Shown here one piece after another: positions 18,350 to 27,013 of a DNA stretch of 64,000 nucleotides. The notes under the pieces were generated by a model that saw only the letters and a program-made list of their open reading frames with translations, made no database searches and was not told the DNA's origin. The stretch is from contig RDXX01000050.1 in the NCBI GenBank assembly GCA_004292955.1, forward strand, positions 18,325 to 82,324, written 5' to 3'. Each line of letters opens with the position of its first letter. Positions within the stretch are counted from its first letter, which is position 1. The position numbers were made by a program, and so were the translations under genes. The stretch is from Oscillatoriales cyanobacterium (lineage in GTDB: Bacteria; Cyanobacteriota; Cyanobacteriia; Cyanobacteriales; Microcoleaceae).

Positions 18350-19405
18350 CTATCTTGCGTGCCTCCAAACTTTCCAGCTAGCGTATCCCAGCAAACTTGT
18401 AGCTCCCATAGCGTAAACTATGCCACTTGGAACTGAAAAAGCTAGGGCTAAACTTCCTACCCAAAGTGTCAGCGAGTAAATAAATAAAACCGCAAATCTA
18501 TGGGATAGTCCGGCTTCTAGGAGTCGGTGGTGCAGGTGGCGTTTGTCAGCAATAAAGGGCGATTTGCCGTTACGGAGCCGATCGAGAATCACCGCCGACA
18601 TATCTAAAATCGGTACAGCTAAAATTAAATATGGCAGTAACACAGAAGTAACAGCCGTAGTTTTAACTAACCCAATTACTCCCACTCCAGCGAGAGTAAA
18701 CCCGATAAAATAAGCCCCGCCATCTCCCATAAAGATTTGAGCCGGATTGAAGTTGTAGCGTAGAAATCCCAAGGTGCCACCAGCTAAAGCCGCTGCAATT
18801 AGGGCCGCCGCCGGTTGGTGCATCGACAGACTGACAATCAGCATCACAACTGCTGCAATCCCCGAAACTCCGGCTGCTAAACCGTCCAAACCATCAATCC
18901 AGTTAATGGCGTTGGCCATACCGACGAGCCAAATCACGGTAATGGGCAAGCTCAGCCAGCCAAGATCCGTCAGTCCCAGGGAGGGAACTGTGAGAAACTC
19001 AATTTGTACGCCCGCGTACCAAGCGATGCTGGATACGCCAATTTGCATGAGCAAGCGTTTGATGGCTGAGAGCGAAAACAAGTCGTCTGCTAAACCGATG
19101 AGGAAGAATCCGATGCCGCCGAGGGTGACTCCCCAAACTTGGTATTCGTCTTTGGGATTGAGAACTTGTCCGCTAGCATCGATGAAGCCTCCACAGAGCC
19201 AGACAAATAACAGGGCAATCAGAGTGCCGAGAAAGATAGAGACTCCTCCCAAGCGTACCATGGGGCGCTGGTGGACTTTTCGCTCGCCTGGCCGATCGAC
19301 TCGCCCGCTTTTGAGACCAATGGTTTTGACTATTGGCGTACTCCAGAGGACGACGCTCGCAGAAACCAGAAAAGCGAGTACATGATACAGATACTGGTGC
19401 GGCAT
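18350..19405 (-). CDS. Polyprenyl-phosphate GlcNAc-1-phosphate transferase (WecA/TagO type)
   Basis: A 351-residue polytopic membrane protein of the MraY/WecA superfamily. Signatures are GLADDLFSLSAIKRL (catalytic Asp pair), NAINWIDGLDGLAAG, FMGDGGAYFIGF and DKRHLHHRLLEAGLSHR. It transfers a sugar-1-phosphate, usually GlcNAc-1-P, to undecaprenyl phosphate to start a lipid-linked glycan. The HLHHRL motif is of the WecA/TagO type rather than MraY. It may serve the polysaccharide genes near 30-35 kb, although it is not adjacent. Its stop codon abuts a CAACTGT heptamer array. Confidence 0.92.
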   Translation of the reverse strand: MPHQYLYHVLAFLVSASVVLWSTPIVKTIGLKSGRVDRPGERKVHQRPMVRLGGVSIFLGTLIALLFVWLCGGFIDASGQVLNPKDEYQVWGVTLGGIGFFLIGLADDLFSLSAIKRLLMQIGVSSIAWYAGVQIEFLTVPSLGLTDLGWLSLPITVIWLVGMANAINWIDGLDGLAAGVSGIAAVVMLIVSLSMHQPAAALIAAALAGGTLGFLRYNFNPAQIFMGDGGAYFIGFTLAGVGVIGLVKTTAVTSVLLPYLILAVPILDMSAVILDRLRNGKSPFIADKRHLHHRLLEAGLSHRFAVLFIYSLTLWVGSLALAFSVPSGIVYAMGATSLLGYASWKVWRHAR

Positions 19406-20002
19406 CTGAAATTAATTTTAAATAGTGCGGGCAATTATACTGTCAGGCAGAGTCTACTACATTTCAGATGGCTTGTAACCAGGAAACATTTTTAAGAGCG
19501 ACTGGGGGTTTGGGAGCCGGAGATTTGCCGGAGTGGAAGTTGCCAGGATGCGAATTGTCAGGTTTTTAAATGATTCCTCTCGAATTAATCGTCTTTCAAT
19601 CGCAATGTTGATCGACTTTTTCGATATCCATACTTGCCAAGCGAGCTGAGTTGAGCGGTATCTTTCGCGATCGACAAATACCGTTAATCAAACCAGCGCC
19701 GCTCGACAAATATTTTTAGTAAAAACTGCCTTTCGCGATCGAGATTTTCGATAAAAACTGCTTGTCAAGATCGCAAGGAACAACTCTCAATCTTTTGTAG
19801 CTCTTTTACCTTTTTACCAGAAAGAATTGGTTGAAAGCCTCTCCTTGATCGGGAGAAATTAAAATCAGACTATTCATTACTCCCATCCTATTCCTTCTAG
19901 GTAGAGGTCGCTCTCCTTCGGTCAACTGTCAACTGTCAACTGTCAACTGTCAACTGAACCGTACACTTCCAACTACCAATTCCCCATTGCCGATCAGGAA
20001 AA
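19406..20002. other. Intergenic spacer between glyA and the WecA-like gene
   Basis: No gene that I can support. It contains two partly similar segments, each with AAAAACTGC near CGCGATCGA, and a CAACTGT array at about 19918-19957, followed by the glyA 3' flank. The promoter of the WecA-like gene should lie near 19406-19500. Confidence 0.4.
19918..19957. repeat. CAACTGT heptamer array downstream of glyA
   Basis: Five successive CAACTGT units on the plus strand, ending about 45 bp past the glyA stop codon (glyA is on the minus strand). On the glyA coding strand the unit reads ACAGTTG, the same orientation seen at other gene ends here. Confidence 0.9.
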
Positions 20003-21286
20003 TTAAGCTAATGCCGGCACTTTCAAGAACAAGTGCGGGTATAACGGGAAGCGATCGCACAGTGCGGCTACTCGGCGCCGACATTCGGCGGCGACGCTTT
20101 CATCTTCGGGATTCAGGAGTCGATCGGCAATAATATTACCAATCTCGGTAAATTCTGCTGTTCCCATTCCTCTTGTCGTCATCGCGGGCGAACCGAGTCT
20201 CAAACCGCTGGTGACAAAGGGCGATGCTGGATCGAAAGGCACCGTATTTTTATTAGCAGTAATATTCACACCGCTGACTAATTGGTCGGCTCGCTTGCCT
20301 GTCATGTTTGCCGATCGCAAATCTACTAGCATTAAGTGATTGTCGGTGCCGCCGGAAACGAGTTTTAAACCCCGCTGCTGCAACTGTGCAGCTAAAGCCC
20401 GCGCATTTTCAATTACTTGACCGGAATAAGTTTTAAATTCCGGTTTTAATGCTTCGCCGAAAGCTACAGCTTTGCCCGCAATCACGTGCTCTAAGGGGCC
20501 GCCTTGAGTGCCGGGAAATACTGATTTGTCGAACTTTTTGCCCAGTTCGGGGTCATTGGTCAAAATCAAGCCGCCACGGGGGCCGCGCAGGGTTTTGTGA
20601 GTGGTGGTGGTGACTGCGTGACAGTGGGCGAGGGGGCTGGGATGATGGCCTGTGGCGACTAATCCGGCAATGTGGGCGATGTCGGCGAGCAGGTAAGCTC
20701 CAATTTCGTCGGCGATCGCTCTAAACTTTTCAAAGTTGATAATTCGCGAATATGCCGAATAGCCGCAAATCAGCAATTTTGGTCGGTTTGCTTTAGCCTG
20801 TGCCAAAATTTCGTCGTAGTCGAGCTGTTCAGTTTCTTTGTTGACGCCGTAGTGAAAAGCTTTAAACCATTTACCGGATACATTAACCGGCGAACCGTGG
20901 GTCAAGTGTCCGCCGTGGGACAAATCCATGCCCATAATTCCGTCCCCTGGCTCTAGCAAGCTCAAAAATACTGCAAAGTTGGCTTGAGCGCCGGAGTGGG
21001 GCTGGACGTTGGCGTGGGCTGCGCCAAAGAGCTCTTTAGCGCGATCGATCGCGATTTGCTCGATGCCGTCAATAAATTCGCAGCCGCCGTAATAGCGTTT
21101 CGCTGGCAGCCCTTCGGCGTATTTATTGGTCAAAACAGAGCCTTGAGCTGCCATTACGGCTGCGGAGGTAAAGTTTTCGCTGGCGATCAGTTCTAGGTGA
21201 TCTCGCTGCCGCTGGAGTTCTTGCCCGATTAAATCGGCAATTAGCGGATCGGTTTTGGAAAGGAAGTCTAAGTTAGTGTCCGTCAT
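20003..21286 (-). CDS. glyA: Serine hydroxymethyltransferase
   Basis: This PLP enzyme interconverts serine and glycine with tetrahydrofolate, feeding one-carbon metabolism. The 427-residue length is standard. It carries [43 protein letters not shown], the PLP lysine in [14 protein letters not shown], and the C-terminal [16 protein letters not shown]. The ATG at 21286 starts the family N-terminus. It is monocistronic as far as can be seen. Confidence 0.98.
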   Translation of the reverse strand: MTDTNLDFLSKTDPLIADLIGQELQRQRDHLELIASENFTSAAVMAAQGSVLTNKYAEGLPAKRYYGGCEFIDGIEQIAIDRAKELFGAAHANVQPHSGAQANFAVFLSLLEPGDGIMGMDLSHGGHLTHGSPVNVSGKWFKAFHYGVNKETEQLDYDEILAQAKANRPKLLICGYSAYSRIINFEKFRAIADEIGAYLLADIAHIAGLVATGHHPSPLAHCHAVTTTTHKTLRGPRGGLILTNDPELGKKFDKSVFPGTQGGPLEHVIAGKAVAFGEALKPEFKTYSGQVIENARALAAQLQQRGLKLVSGGTDNHLMLVDLRSANMTGKRADQLVSGVNITANKNTVPFDPASPFVTSGLRLGSPAMTTRGMGTAEFTEIGNIIADRLLNPEDESVAAECRRRVAALCDRFPLYPHLFLKVPALA

Positions 21287-21596
21287 TCGATTTTAGATTT
21301 TAGATTTTGGATTTTGGATTGACCCCACGGCTCAAGTCGGGGGAAGAGAGGATTTGAGATTTTAGATGCAAGGATTGATTCCACGGCTCGATCCGGGGGC
21401 TTGTACCATCAAGAAATTCTTGGTCACAATAATCAACCTCTTCAGAAATTTGGGGATTGGGAATTGGGGATCTTGTACCATACTACGGATTTCGCACCAT
21501 TGACATAAATATTACGTTGTGTTCAGGTTAAGCCGTTTGTCCCAAATTCCTGACATACAATGAAATTACTGGTGTGGAACCTGCCGGAGGTATCAA
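21287..21596. other. Divergent spacer upstream of glyA
   Basis: It contains ATTTTAG heptamers next to glyA and two similar segments with CCACGGCTC, one near 21326 and one near 21382. It should hold the promoters of glyA and of the small plus-strand gene at 21597. I see no glycine riboswitch-like pair of aptamers. Confidence 0.4.
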
Positions 21597-21794
21597 ATGT
21601 TAGTCATTCTAATGGAAAATCAGATGCTTGCCCCTCAGTGTGTTTGCCAAAGTTGTGTGCTCGCCGATCGCACTGGCCAACCGCGCTGGAGCGGTGGAGA
21701 GCTTCGCTGCGGTCATCCAGTTGCCAAACCTACGGAAAATTTGCCCGATCGATACGAGTGTCAAATGGGCTTCGTCATTGCCAATATTAAATAA
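21597..21794 (+). CDS. Small Cys-rich protein, possible zinc-binding domain
   Basis: A 65-residue protein with cysteines in the pattern CVCQSC, then LRCGHP, then YECQMGF, which suggests a metal-binding knuckle. The text LADRTGQPRWSGGELRCGHP resembles small conserved cyanobacterial proteins of unknown function, as I recall. The start is decided by a strong ribosome binding site: GGAGG with TATCAA before the ATG at 21597. It stands alone ahead of the Tic20-like gene. Confidence 0.65.
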   Translation: MLVILMENQMLAPQCVCQSCVLADRTGQPRWSGGELRCGHPVAKPTENLPDRYECQMGFVIANIK

Positions 21795-22036
21795 TCATCG
21801 GGCATCGGGAATTGGCCAAACAGGGAATTTGGCGAAGCGAAGCGGAGGGATGGGGCATCGGGAATGGGGCATCGGGAATGGTGACTATTGAACCCGACTT
21901 GATATAAGTACCCATGAATCTACTCGGCTTGCTCGTGTGGGCAAATTCCGGGCGAGTCGGAACGCTTGCCTGCTGCTGCGTTATCCTGAATTTAATGCGA
22001 ATTGATAGTTTATCGATCGACTCAGGAGAGTTCATT

Positions 22037-22510
22037 ATGACTTGGCGCGGATCTACGACTGTTCCAGACCGGATTTTTGCTTCTTTGCCTTACTTGCTAC
22101 CGCTGATTGACGGGCTTGCCTTTGGTAGGTTTCTGTTTACACAGTTTCCTGTCCTGCAACTGTTGTTGATACCGCTATCTCCATTGATGCAAATTTATAG
22201 TTTGCCCTTTGCTAGCTTGGTTATTTTCTTTGCCCTGTATTTAGGAGTAGTTAGAAACGAAAACATCAGTCACTTCATTCGTTTTAATGCGATGCAGGCG
22301 ATTCTTTTAGACATTGTTTTGATGCTCTGCGGTTTGGTTTTGCCAATTTTTGCAAAAGGCTTCCAAGTCGCATTTATTGCAGAGACTCTGTATAATATGG
22401 TGTTTTTAGGCGCTTTAGCTGCATTTTTCTATGCAGTGGTTCAATCGGCTTTGGGACGCTATGCAGAGATTCCTCCCATTTCGGACGCTGTTTATATGCA
22501 GGTACGTTAG
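22037..22510 (+). CDS. Tic20-family membrane protein
   Basis: A 157-residue protein with four hydrophobic segments, starting MTWRGSTTVPDRIFASLPYL, with the family segment RNENISHFIRFNAMQAILLDI. It is homologous in pattern to the plastid translocon component Tic20/Ycf60; the role in cyanobacteria is not established. A longer frame begins at 21914, but the ATG at 22037 is preceded by CAGGAGAG and starts the domain, so it is preferred. Confidence 0.85.
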   Translation: MTWRGSTTVPDRIFASLPYLLPLIDGLAFGRFLFTQFPVLQLLLIPLSPLMQIYSLPFASLVIFFALYLGVVRNENISHFIRFNAMQAILLDIVLMLCGLVLPIFAKGFQVAFIAETLYNMVFLGALAAFFYAVVQSALGRYAEIPPISDAVYMQVR

Positions 22511-22512
22511 TA

Positions 22513-22655
22513 AGTAGTTATTGGTTATTTGTTGGTTGTTATTTGTTGGTTGTTATTTGTTGGTTGTTATTTGTTATTTATTCGGATCAAACCTAATAAC
22601 CAATAACCAATAACCAATAACCAATAACCAATAACTAATAACTAATAACCAATAA
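22513..22655. repeat. Heptamer arrays between convergent Tic20 and FAH genes
   Basis: The left block has GTTATTTGTTGGTT-type 14-bp units. The right block has AATAACC units, the inverse complement of GGTTATT, so the arrays face each other and could fold into a long imperfect hairpin. The right block overlaps the last codons and the stop of the FAH-family gene. Confidence 0.85.
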
Positions 22656-23418
22656 CTACGATATTTTCAAGACTGCCGATGCCTTCAATTTCAATGCGGA
22701 CTCGATCGCCTATTTGCAGCGGCCCAACTCCTTGGGGCGTTCCAGTCAGTATCACATCGCCGGGATTTAGGGTCATGATTTGACTGATGTAGGAGACGAG
22801 AAAGTCTGGGGAAAATACCATGCGATCGATCTGAGATGACTGTATAGGTCGATCGCTCCCATTGACAAAAGTCTGCAACTGTGCAGCAGGACTCAATTCG
22901 CGGACAATCCAAGGCCCCAAAGGACAAAACGTATCGAACCCTTTAGCCCTCGCCCACTGGTTGTCTCGCTTTTGCAAATCTCTGGCTGTTACGTCGTTGG
23001 CGATGGTATAACCCCAAATTTTGCCATGTGCTTGTTGGGGAGTGCAGTTGGTACAATGTTCGCCAATTACCAGGGCCAATTCTCCTTCGTAGTCTACCCT
23101 TTCCGACTGCTGCGGATAGCGAATTGCTCCACCTGCTGCGATGACAGCGCTGGGAGGCTTGAAAAACAGCAGCGGTTCTTCGGGTACTGGAGTTCCCATC
23201 TCGGCGGCGTGATCGACATAATTTTTGCCGACGGCTACAATTTTTGAGGGAGAGCAGGGGGCGAGAATTTGGTAGGTATCTGGTTGGAGTTCCAAATCTG
23301 TTGGTTGTCCTTGTAACCACGGAGGTGCATCAAATACTTGAACGCTGCGGCTAAGTTGCAGCAAACCGTAATGGATGTGTCCTTGTGTTGTTTTAACTCG
23401 AACGTAGCGCTGGGCCAT
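22642..23418 (-). CDS. Fumarylacetoacetate hydrolase family protein
   Basis: 258 residues of the FAH fold. Signatures are KIVAVGKNYVDHAAEMG, DYEGELALVIG (metal-binding Glu), NDVTARDLQKRDNQWARAKGFDT split over its middle, and ILTGTPQGVGPL. The family contains acylpyruvases, oxaloacetate decarboxylases and hydratases of aromatic degradation; small prokaryotic members like this are often acylpyruvase or oxaloacetate decarboxylase, but the substrate is not decided by sequence. The last residues and stop (IVVIGY then TAG) are encoded by the adjacent TTATTGG/TTATTAG heptamer array. Confidence 0.9.
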   Translation of the reverse strand: MAQRYVRVKTTQGHIHYGLLQLSRSVQVFDAPPWLQGQPTDLELQPDTYQILAPCSPSKIVAVGKNYVDHAAEMGTPVPEEPLLFFKPPSAVIAAGGAIRYPQQSERVDYEGELALVIGEHCTNCTPQQAHGKIWGYTIANDVTARDLQKRDNQWARAKGFDTFCPLGPWIVRELSPAAQLQTFVNGSDRPIQSSQIDRMVFSPDFLVSYISQIMTLNPGDVILTGTPQGVGPLQIGDRVRIEIEGIGSLENIVVIGY

Positions 23419-23534
23419 AATATTTTAGATTTTAGATTTTGGATTTTAGATTTTAGATTAAAACAGATTGACCACTTCCCGATCGCGGGAATAGGACTTT
23501 CTGTAGAATACAGAGGACTGATGCACGGGTGCCC

Positions 23535-23602
23535 AGAAACCGGGTTTTTTAACCAAAATATTTGCTTAAAACCCTCAATCTCGGTTGAAAAACCCGGTTT
23601 CT
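23535..23602. repeat. Palindrome with AAACCGGGTTT-type arms
   Basis: AGAAACCGGGTTTTT at 23535-23549 and its exact complement at 23588-23602 enclose 38 bp. The same arm sequence occurs near 3332 and in the hairpin after fcl at 29828-29864. Confidence 0.8.
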
Positions 23603-23664
23603 TTGTTGGGAGTGCGTCAGTCCTAATACATATAAACATGGATCTAGGGATAATTACTGAAAAT

Positions 23665-24342
23665 TTATTGCTCGATCGACCTTCTGGATTTCTGCTGTAT
23701 CATTTTTAACCCACTTTCCGTACAAATTCCGTGCAGCGCTTTGTCCCAAAAGTCAACCGGTAGCTGGGCTAGCAAGGCAAATTCAAAGATTGTGGCGATC
23801 GCAATTTTTGATTCCCACTCAGTTAAACTGAGCATTCGATCGTAATAGCCGCCGCCGTAGCCCAAGCGATAGCCGCGAACATCGCAACCTACAGCGGGTA
23901 CGAGGATTAAATCTACTTCTGAGCGGTCTATTTTCGGAGCATCAGGCAGCGGTTCTAGGATGCCATAAGCTCCAGTATGTAAAGCATCTCCGGGCTGCCA
24001 GATGTGCCAGGACAACTGTTTGCCGACACAGCGGGGAAATCCCCATTTTTTAGGGGTGGGAATGGCATTTGTGGGACAGGCATCTTGCCTGTCTCCAGAA
24101 TTGAGCAGGCAAGATGCCGGCTCCACAGAAGATGTAAATAGGGGACTTAAATCTGGTTCTTGGCGAAAGCTAAAGTAGGCGAGGATTGTTTTTGCTTCGG
24201 TAAATAGGGGCGAGTTGTGCAGGTGGTTGCAAAGGATCTCGCTCTTTTGTCTCCATTCTGGTGCTGATAGGGATTTGCGGGTGTTCAGGAGCGATCGTCT
24301 TAATTCGGTTTTAGTTAATGAAGGTTGAGAAGTGTTCATCAT
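23665..24342 (-). CDS. 5-formyltetrahydrofolate cyclo-ligase with REP-encoded insertion
   Basis: This ATP-dependent enzyme converts 5-formyl-THF to 5,10-methenyl-THF. Seen: TKTELRRSLLNTRKSLSAPEW, ILAYFSFRQEPDL, KWGFPRCVGKQLSWHIWQPG, the catalytic GYRLGYGGGYYDRML and IFEFALL. Between LSPLF and KKWGFPRCVG there is an extra segment of about 27 residues (VEPASCLLNSGDRQDACPTN) encoded by a REP-like palindrome at 24071-24126, in frame. The ATG at 24342 (MMNTSQPSLT) is preferred over the TTG at 24420, giving about 225 residues. The insertion lies between conserved blocks, so activity may persist. Confidence 0.92.
   Translation of the reverse strand: MMNTSQPSLTKTELRRSLLNTRKSLSAPEWRQKSEILCNHLHNSPLFTEAKTILAYFSFRQEPDLSPLFTSSVEPASCLLNSGDRQDACPTNAIPTPKKWGFPRCVGKQLSWHIWQPGDALHTGAYGILEPLPDAPKIDRSEVDLILVPAVGCDVRGYRLGYGGGYYDRMLSLTEWESKIAIATIFEFALLAQLPVDFWDKALHGICTESGLKMIQQKSRRSIEQ
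24071..24126. repeat. REP-like palindrome pair inside the cyclo-ligase coding region
   Basis: GACAGGCATCTTGCCTGTC is an almost perfect palindrome, followed 10 bp later by GAGCAGGCAAGATGCC. The core GGCATCTTGCC is shared with the REP array around the RAYT transposase at 62943-63110 and 63810-64000. Confidence 0.85.
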
Positions 24343-24362
24343 ACAGTCATAAAAAATCGTTG

Positions 24363-24418
24363 GTAGTGAGGACTTTAGTCCTTGAATTTTAAGGACTTGC
24401 ATTCGGAACGATGGAACC
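24363..24418. repeat. Family B repeat, degenerate copy
   Basis: GTAGTGAGGACTTTAGTCCT is followed by AAGGACTTGCATTCGGAACG, the same layout as the copies at 50562-50783. It sits in the spacer just upstream of the cyclo-ligase start. Confidence 0.75.
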
Positions 24419-24444
24419 AATCTTATTATGGTAGTTTGATTTGT

Positions 24445-25836
24445 CTAGGCTTTGCGATCGAGACGAATCGCTTGTTCTAAAGCAGTTTTTTCCCTGGCTC
24501 TGCGCGCGTAAGGCTGCAACTTAGCAGCATCCCACCCAGTCAATATCTGCATATCTTCCAAATTCATCCCCCGCATTAACATCTCCACGCACCAGGTTTG
24601 TTGAGTTTGTTCGATCGCGATCGCCTCTGCTTCAACACCAACCAATCCCGCAGTCATTTCTTCCCACAACTTGGCTAACTCATTTTCCGACAGCGGTTTT
24701 CCAGTTCGATTTAAAAACAAAGCTGATTCGCTGTCTTTGCGACTTTTCAACCACTGAGTTAGCGGATTGTTAGTATAAGAACCGTAGCGCTTGCCCAAAA
24801 TCCACTGATTTACGGGAACTTGCCGCCCCAAACCTTGCGTGACTTGCAGCAGTTGTTGGCGAGAATCGCTAATATGGTGCGATCGCCCCAAGCCAACAAT
24901 CTCATTGGCACTCAATCCCGATCCAAACAAAACGTATGCTAAAGCATATTCTTGCATTCCCAGCTTTTTAGCCCGCTGCACAATGGCAGCGACTAAATTT
25001 GCTGGCAAATCCGACACATTTTCGCCAGCAGTTTTTTTGGTTGCTAACTCCGATTTGACTGCAAATTGATTTTGGGCCCGGCTGTCGCGAATTTTGGCGC
25101 CAAACCCGCCAAATGCGGGCAAAATCTCAGATTCCACCTGCCGGTTCGCACTCAGAAAAGTAACATTCTCCTGTTGTTCTCTTTGCGCCTTCGCGGTTAC
25201 TCGATCGAACTCAACTTCAGACTGGAGGCGATCGGCAGACGAGACAGCCCCGTGCAAAAACAGCGCGAGCAAATTCTCCAAAAAATCCTCCCGATCCTGC
25301 CAAAGTTCGTGAAACTCGCTAGTAAACTCAATCACCGCGTATCCCAGCAACATTCCGTTGAGCAAACTAGCCAGCTTTTCGGCAGTCACATGGGCGTGCA
25401 ACTGTTCGCGATCGATCGCAGCAGCAAAATATTCCGCTGCATAGCGGTTGACTTCCGTAAAGCCTCTACCGAGCGCCGCACGGTTTTCTGCGGGGTACTG
25501 TCCCGCTTCGCCCACCACCGATCGCACGACTTCCGGAACCCGTTCCAGGGCCTCCAAACAGGCAATAGCGTAGTCTTTGAGCGCTTGGTGGATGCTGCTA
25601 GTCTGATTTGTGCGATCGACCAAAGTTTGACCCAACTTAGCAAATACAGCAGCCTCTTCAATGACGGCCAAAAGCAAGCCGTGCTTGCTCCCAAACTGCC
25701 GAAATAGAGTTACCTCATTAACTTCTGCTAATTCTGCAATTTGCTTGGTCGTAGTTTCGGTAACTCCCCTAGAGGCAAATAACTCTAGCGCTGCACCGAT
25801 TAAACGCTGTCGAGTTGGATTCCGTTGAGCGGGCAT
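24445..25836 (-). CDS. TetR-family regulator fused to a recombinase-like C-terminal domain
   Basis: Residues 1-60 form a TetR helix-turn-helix (RLIGAALELFASRGVTETTT, then IAELAEVNEVTLFRQFGSK). Residues 60-190 fit a TetR ligand/dimer domain. Residues about 270-455 resemble the catalytic domain of tyrosine recombinases: YALAYVLFGSGLSANEIVGL aligns with box I but lacks the catalytic Arg, and MLMRGMNLEDMQILTGW followed by QPYARRAREKTA aligns with box II, keeping Trp and Tyr but not His-x-x-Arg. So it is probably a DNA- or protein-binding domain without recombinase activity. The ATG at 25836 is preferred. It is divergent from the desaturase at 26023, with two matching palindromes between, so it likely regulates both genes. 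Confidence 0.8.
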   Translation of the reverse strand: MPAQRNPTRQRLIGAALELFASRGVTETTTKQIAELAEVNEVTLFRQFGSKHGLLLAVIEEAAVFAKLGQTLVDRTNQTSSIHQALKDYAIACLEALERVPEVVRSVVGEAGQYPAENRAALGRGFTEVNRYAAEYFAAAIDREQLHAHVTAEKLASLLNGMLLGYAVIEFTSEFHELWQDREDFLENLLALFLHGAVSSADRLQSEVEFDRVTAKAQREQQENVTFLSANRQVESEILPAFGGFGAKIRDSRAQNQFAVKSELATKKTAGENVSDLPANLVAAIVQRAKKLGMQEYALAYVLFGSGLSANEIVGLGRSHHISDSRQQLLQVTQGLGRQVPVNQWILGKRYGSYTNNPLTQWLKSRKDSESALFLNRTGKPLSENELAKLWEEMTAGLVGVEAEAIAIEQTQQTWCVEMLMRGMNLEDMQILTGWDAAKLQPYARRAREKTALEQAIRLDRKA

Positions 25837-25843
25837 AATAAAT

Positions 25844-25860
25844 TGCAAGTAAGACTTGCA
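25844..25860. promoter_or_regulatory. Putative TetR operator 1
   Basis: TGCAAGT AAG ACTTGCA is a perfect 7-3-7 palindrome beginning 8 bp upstream of the regulator's start codon. Binding here would block its own translation start region or promoter, fitting autoregulation. Confidence 0.6.
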
Positions 25861-25889
25861 CAAAAAGGAAACGCCTGTTAAGCTGAAGA

Positions 25890-25906
25890 TGTAAGTGAAA
25901 CTTGCA
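25890..25906. promoter_or_regulatory. Putative TetR operator 2
   Basis: TGTAAGT GAA ACTTGCA matches operator 1 with one arm mismatch and the same 3-bp centre spacing. The two sites start 46 bp apart, both inside the divergent regulator-desaturase promoter region. Confidence 0.6.
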
Positions 25907-26022
25907 CTTTCTGTTCCGCCTGTAATCGTATGCTTTCACAAGCGTCAGTTTTAACCAGTGTACAGGGAAGGCCGATCGATGTTTTGTCAGCAGATCGCCG
26001 TTATCTAAAATTAAGGACTTTC

Positions 26023-26883
26023 ATGAATTCTAATTCCGTCGAAACTGCCCTTGAGGGCAAACAGCCGATCGCGTTTAACTGGACGACTGCGGCATTTTTT
26101 GGGGCAATACACGGCTTAGCTTTATTAGCCCCTTGGTTTTTTTCTTGGTATGCTTTAGGTGTAGCGATATTTCTGCACTGGCTGTTTGGCAGCATTGGCA
26201 TTTGCTTGGGATATCACCGAATGTTAACTCACCGCAGTTTGCAAGTGCCTAAATGGCTAGAATATGCGATCGCCACAATGGGTGCTTTAGCATTACAAGG
26301 CGGGCCGATTTTTTGGGTTTCCGGACACCGCCAGCATCACCTCTACACAGAAGATAATAATAAAGATCCTTACTCCGCGCGGCGCGGTTTTTGGTGGAGT
26401 CACATGATGTGGATATTTTATCCGCACCAAGAGTTTTTTAATTACGAAACTTACAAACAGTACGCTCCCGATTTAGCGAAAGATCCTTTTTACCGCTGGT
26501 TAGATCGCAACTTTCTGATATTGCAACTTCCTGTAGGAATCTTGCTGTACCTAATTGGCGGCTGGTCATTTGTGATTTACGGCGTATTTCTCAGGGCAGT
26601 TTTGCTGTGGCACAGCACTTGGTTAATCAACTCTGCCAGCCACATGACAGGCTACCGCACATTCAAATCCCAAGACAATTCCCGCAACCTTTGGTGGGCA
26701 GCAATTCTTACTTACGGAGAAGGCTGGCACAACAACCATCACGCTTATCCGAACGTAGCAAAAGCTGGATGGAAATGGTGGGAAATTGACATGACTTGGT
26801 GGGCAATTAAAATTTTAAAAGTGCTGGGTTTAGCCAAGAAAGTTGTGCTGCCACCGCCAATTGCTGCCAGTTCAAAGTTTTAA
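26023..26883 (+). CDS. Fatty acid desaturase, delta-9 type
   Basis: A 286-residue membrane di-iron desaturase of the stearoyl-CoA/DesC type. The three histidine boxes are HRMLTH (residues 65-70), HRQHH (102-106) and HNNHH near 240. Four hydrophobic stretches are placed as in the family. Such enzymes introduce a cis double bond into acyl chains and set membrane fluidity, often in response to cold. The longer frame to 25930 would run into the promoter; the ATG at 26023, preceded by AAGGACTTTC, is preferred. It differs from what I recall of the main housekeeping DesC, so regiospecificity is uncertain. Confidence 0.9.
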   Translation: MNSNSVETALEGKQPIAFNWTTAAFFGAIHGLALLAPWFFSWYALGVAIFLHWLFGSIGICLGYHRMLTHRSLQVPKWLEYAIATMGALALQGGPIFWVSGHRQHHLYTEDNNKDPYSARRGFWWSHMMWIFYPHQEFFNYETYKQYAPDLAKDPFYRWLDRNFLILQLPVGILLYLIGGWSFVIYGVFLRAVLLWHSTWLINSASHMTGYRTFKSQDNSRNLWWAAILTYGEGWHNNHHAYPNVAKAGWKWWEIDMTWWAIKILKVLGLAKKVVLPPPIAASSKF

Positions 26884-27013
26884 TTATTAGTCGCGATGCA
26901 GGAACAGTAATTTAGTTAATAAACCCGGTTGATTTAATCAATTGGGTTGATCGGATTTTGGGTATTGCGACTTAGTTTACTATAACCTTATATCAAAAGC
27001 ACCTTTTTGTCCT

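Noticed and set aside
19468..19569. 33-codon ORF beginning MACNQETFLR
   Set aside because: Too short, no strong ribosome binding site and no recognisable pattern; cannot be separated from chance.
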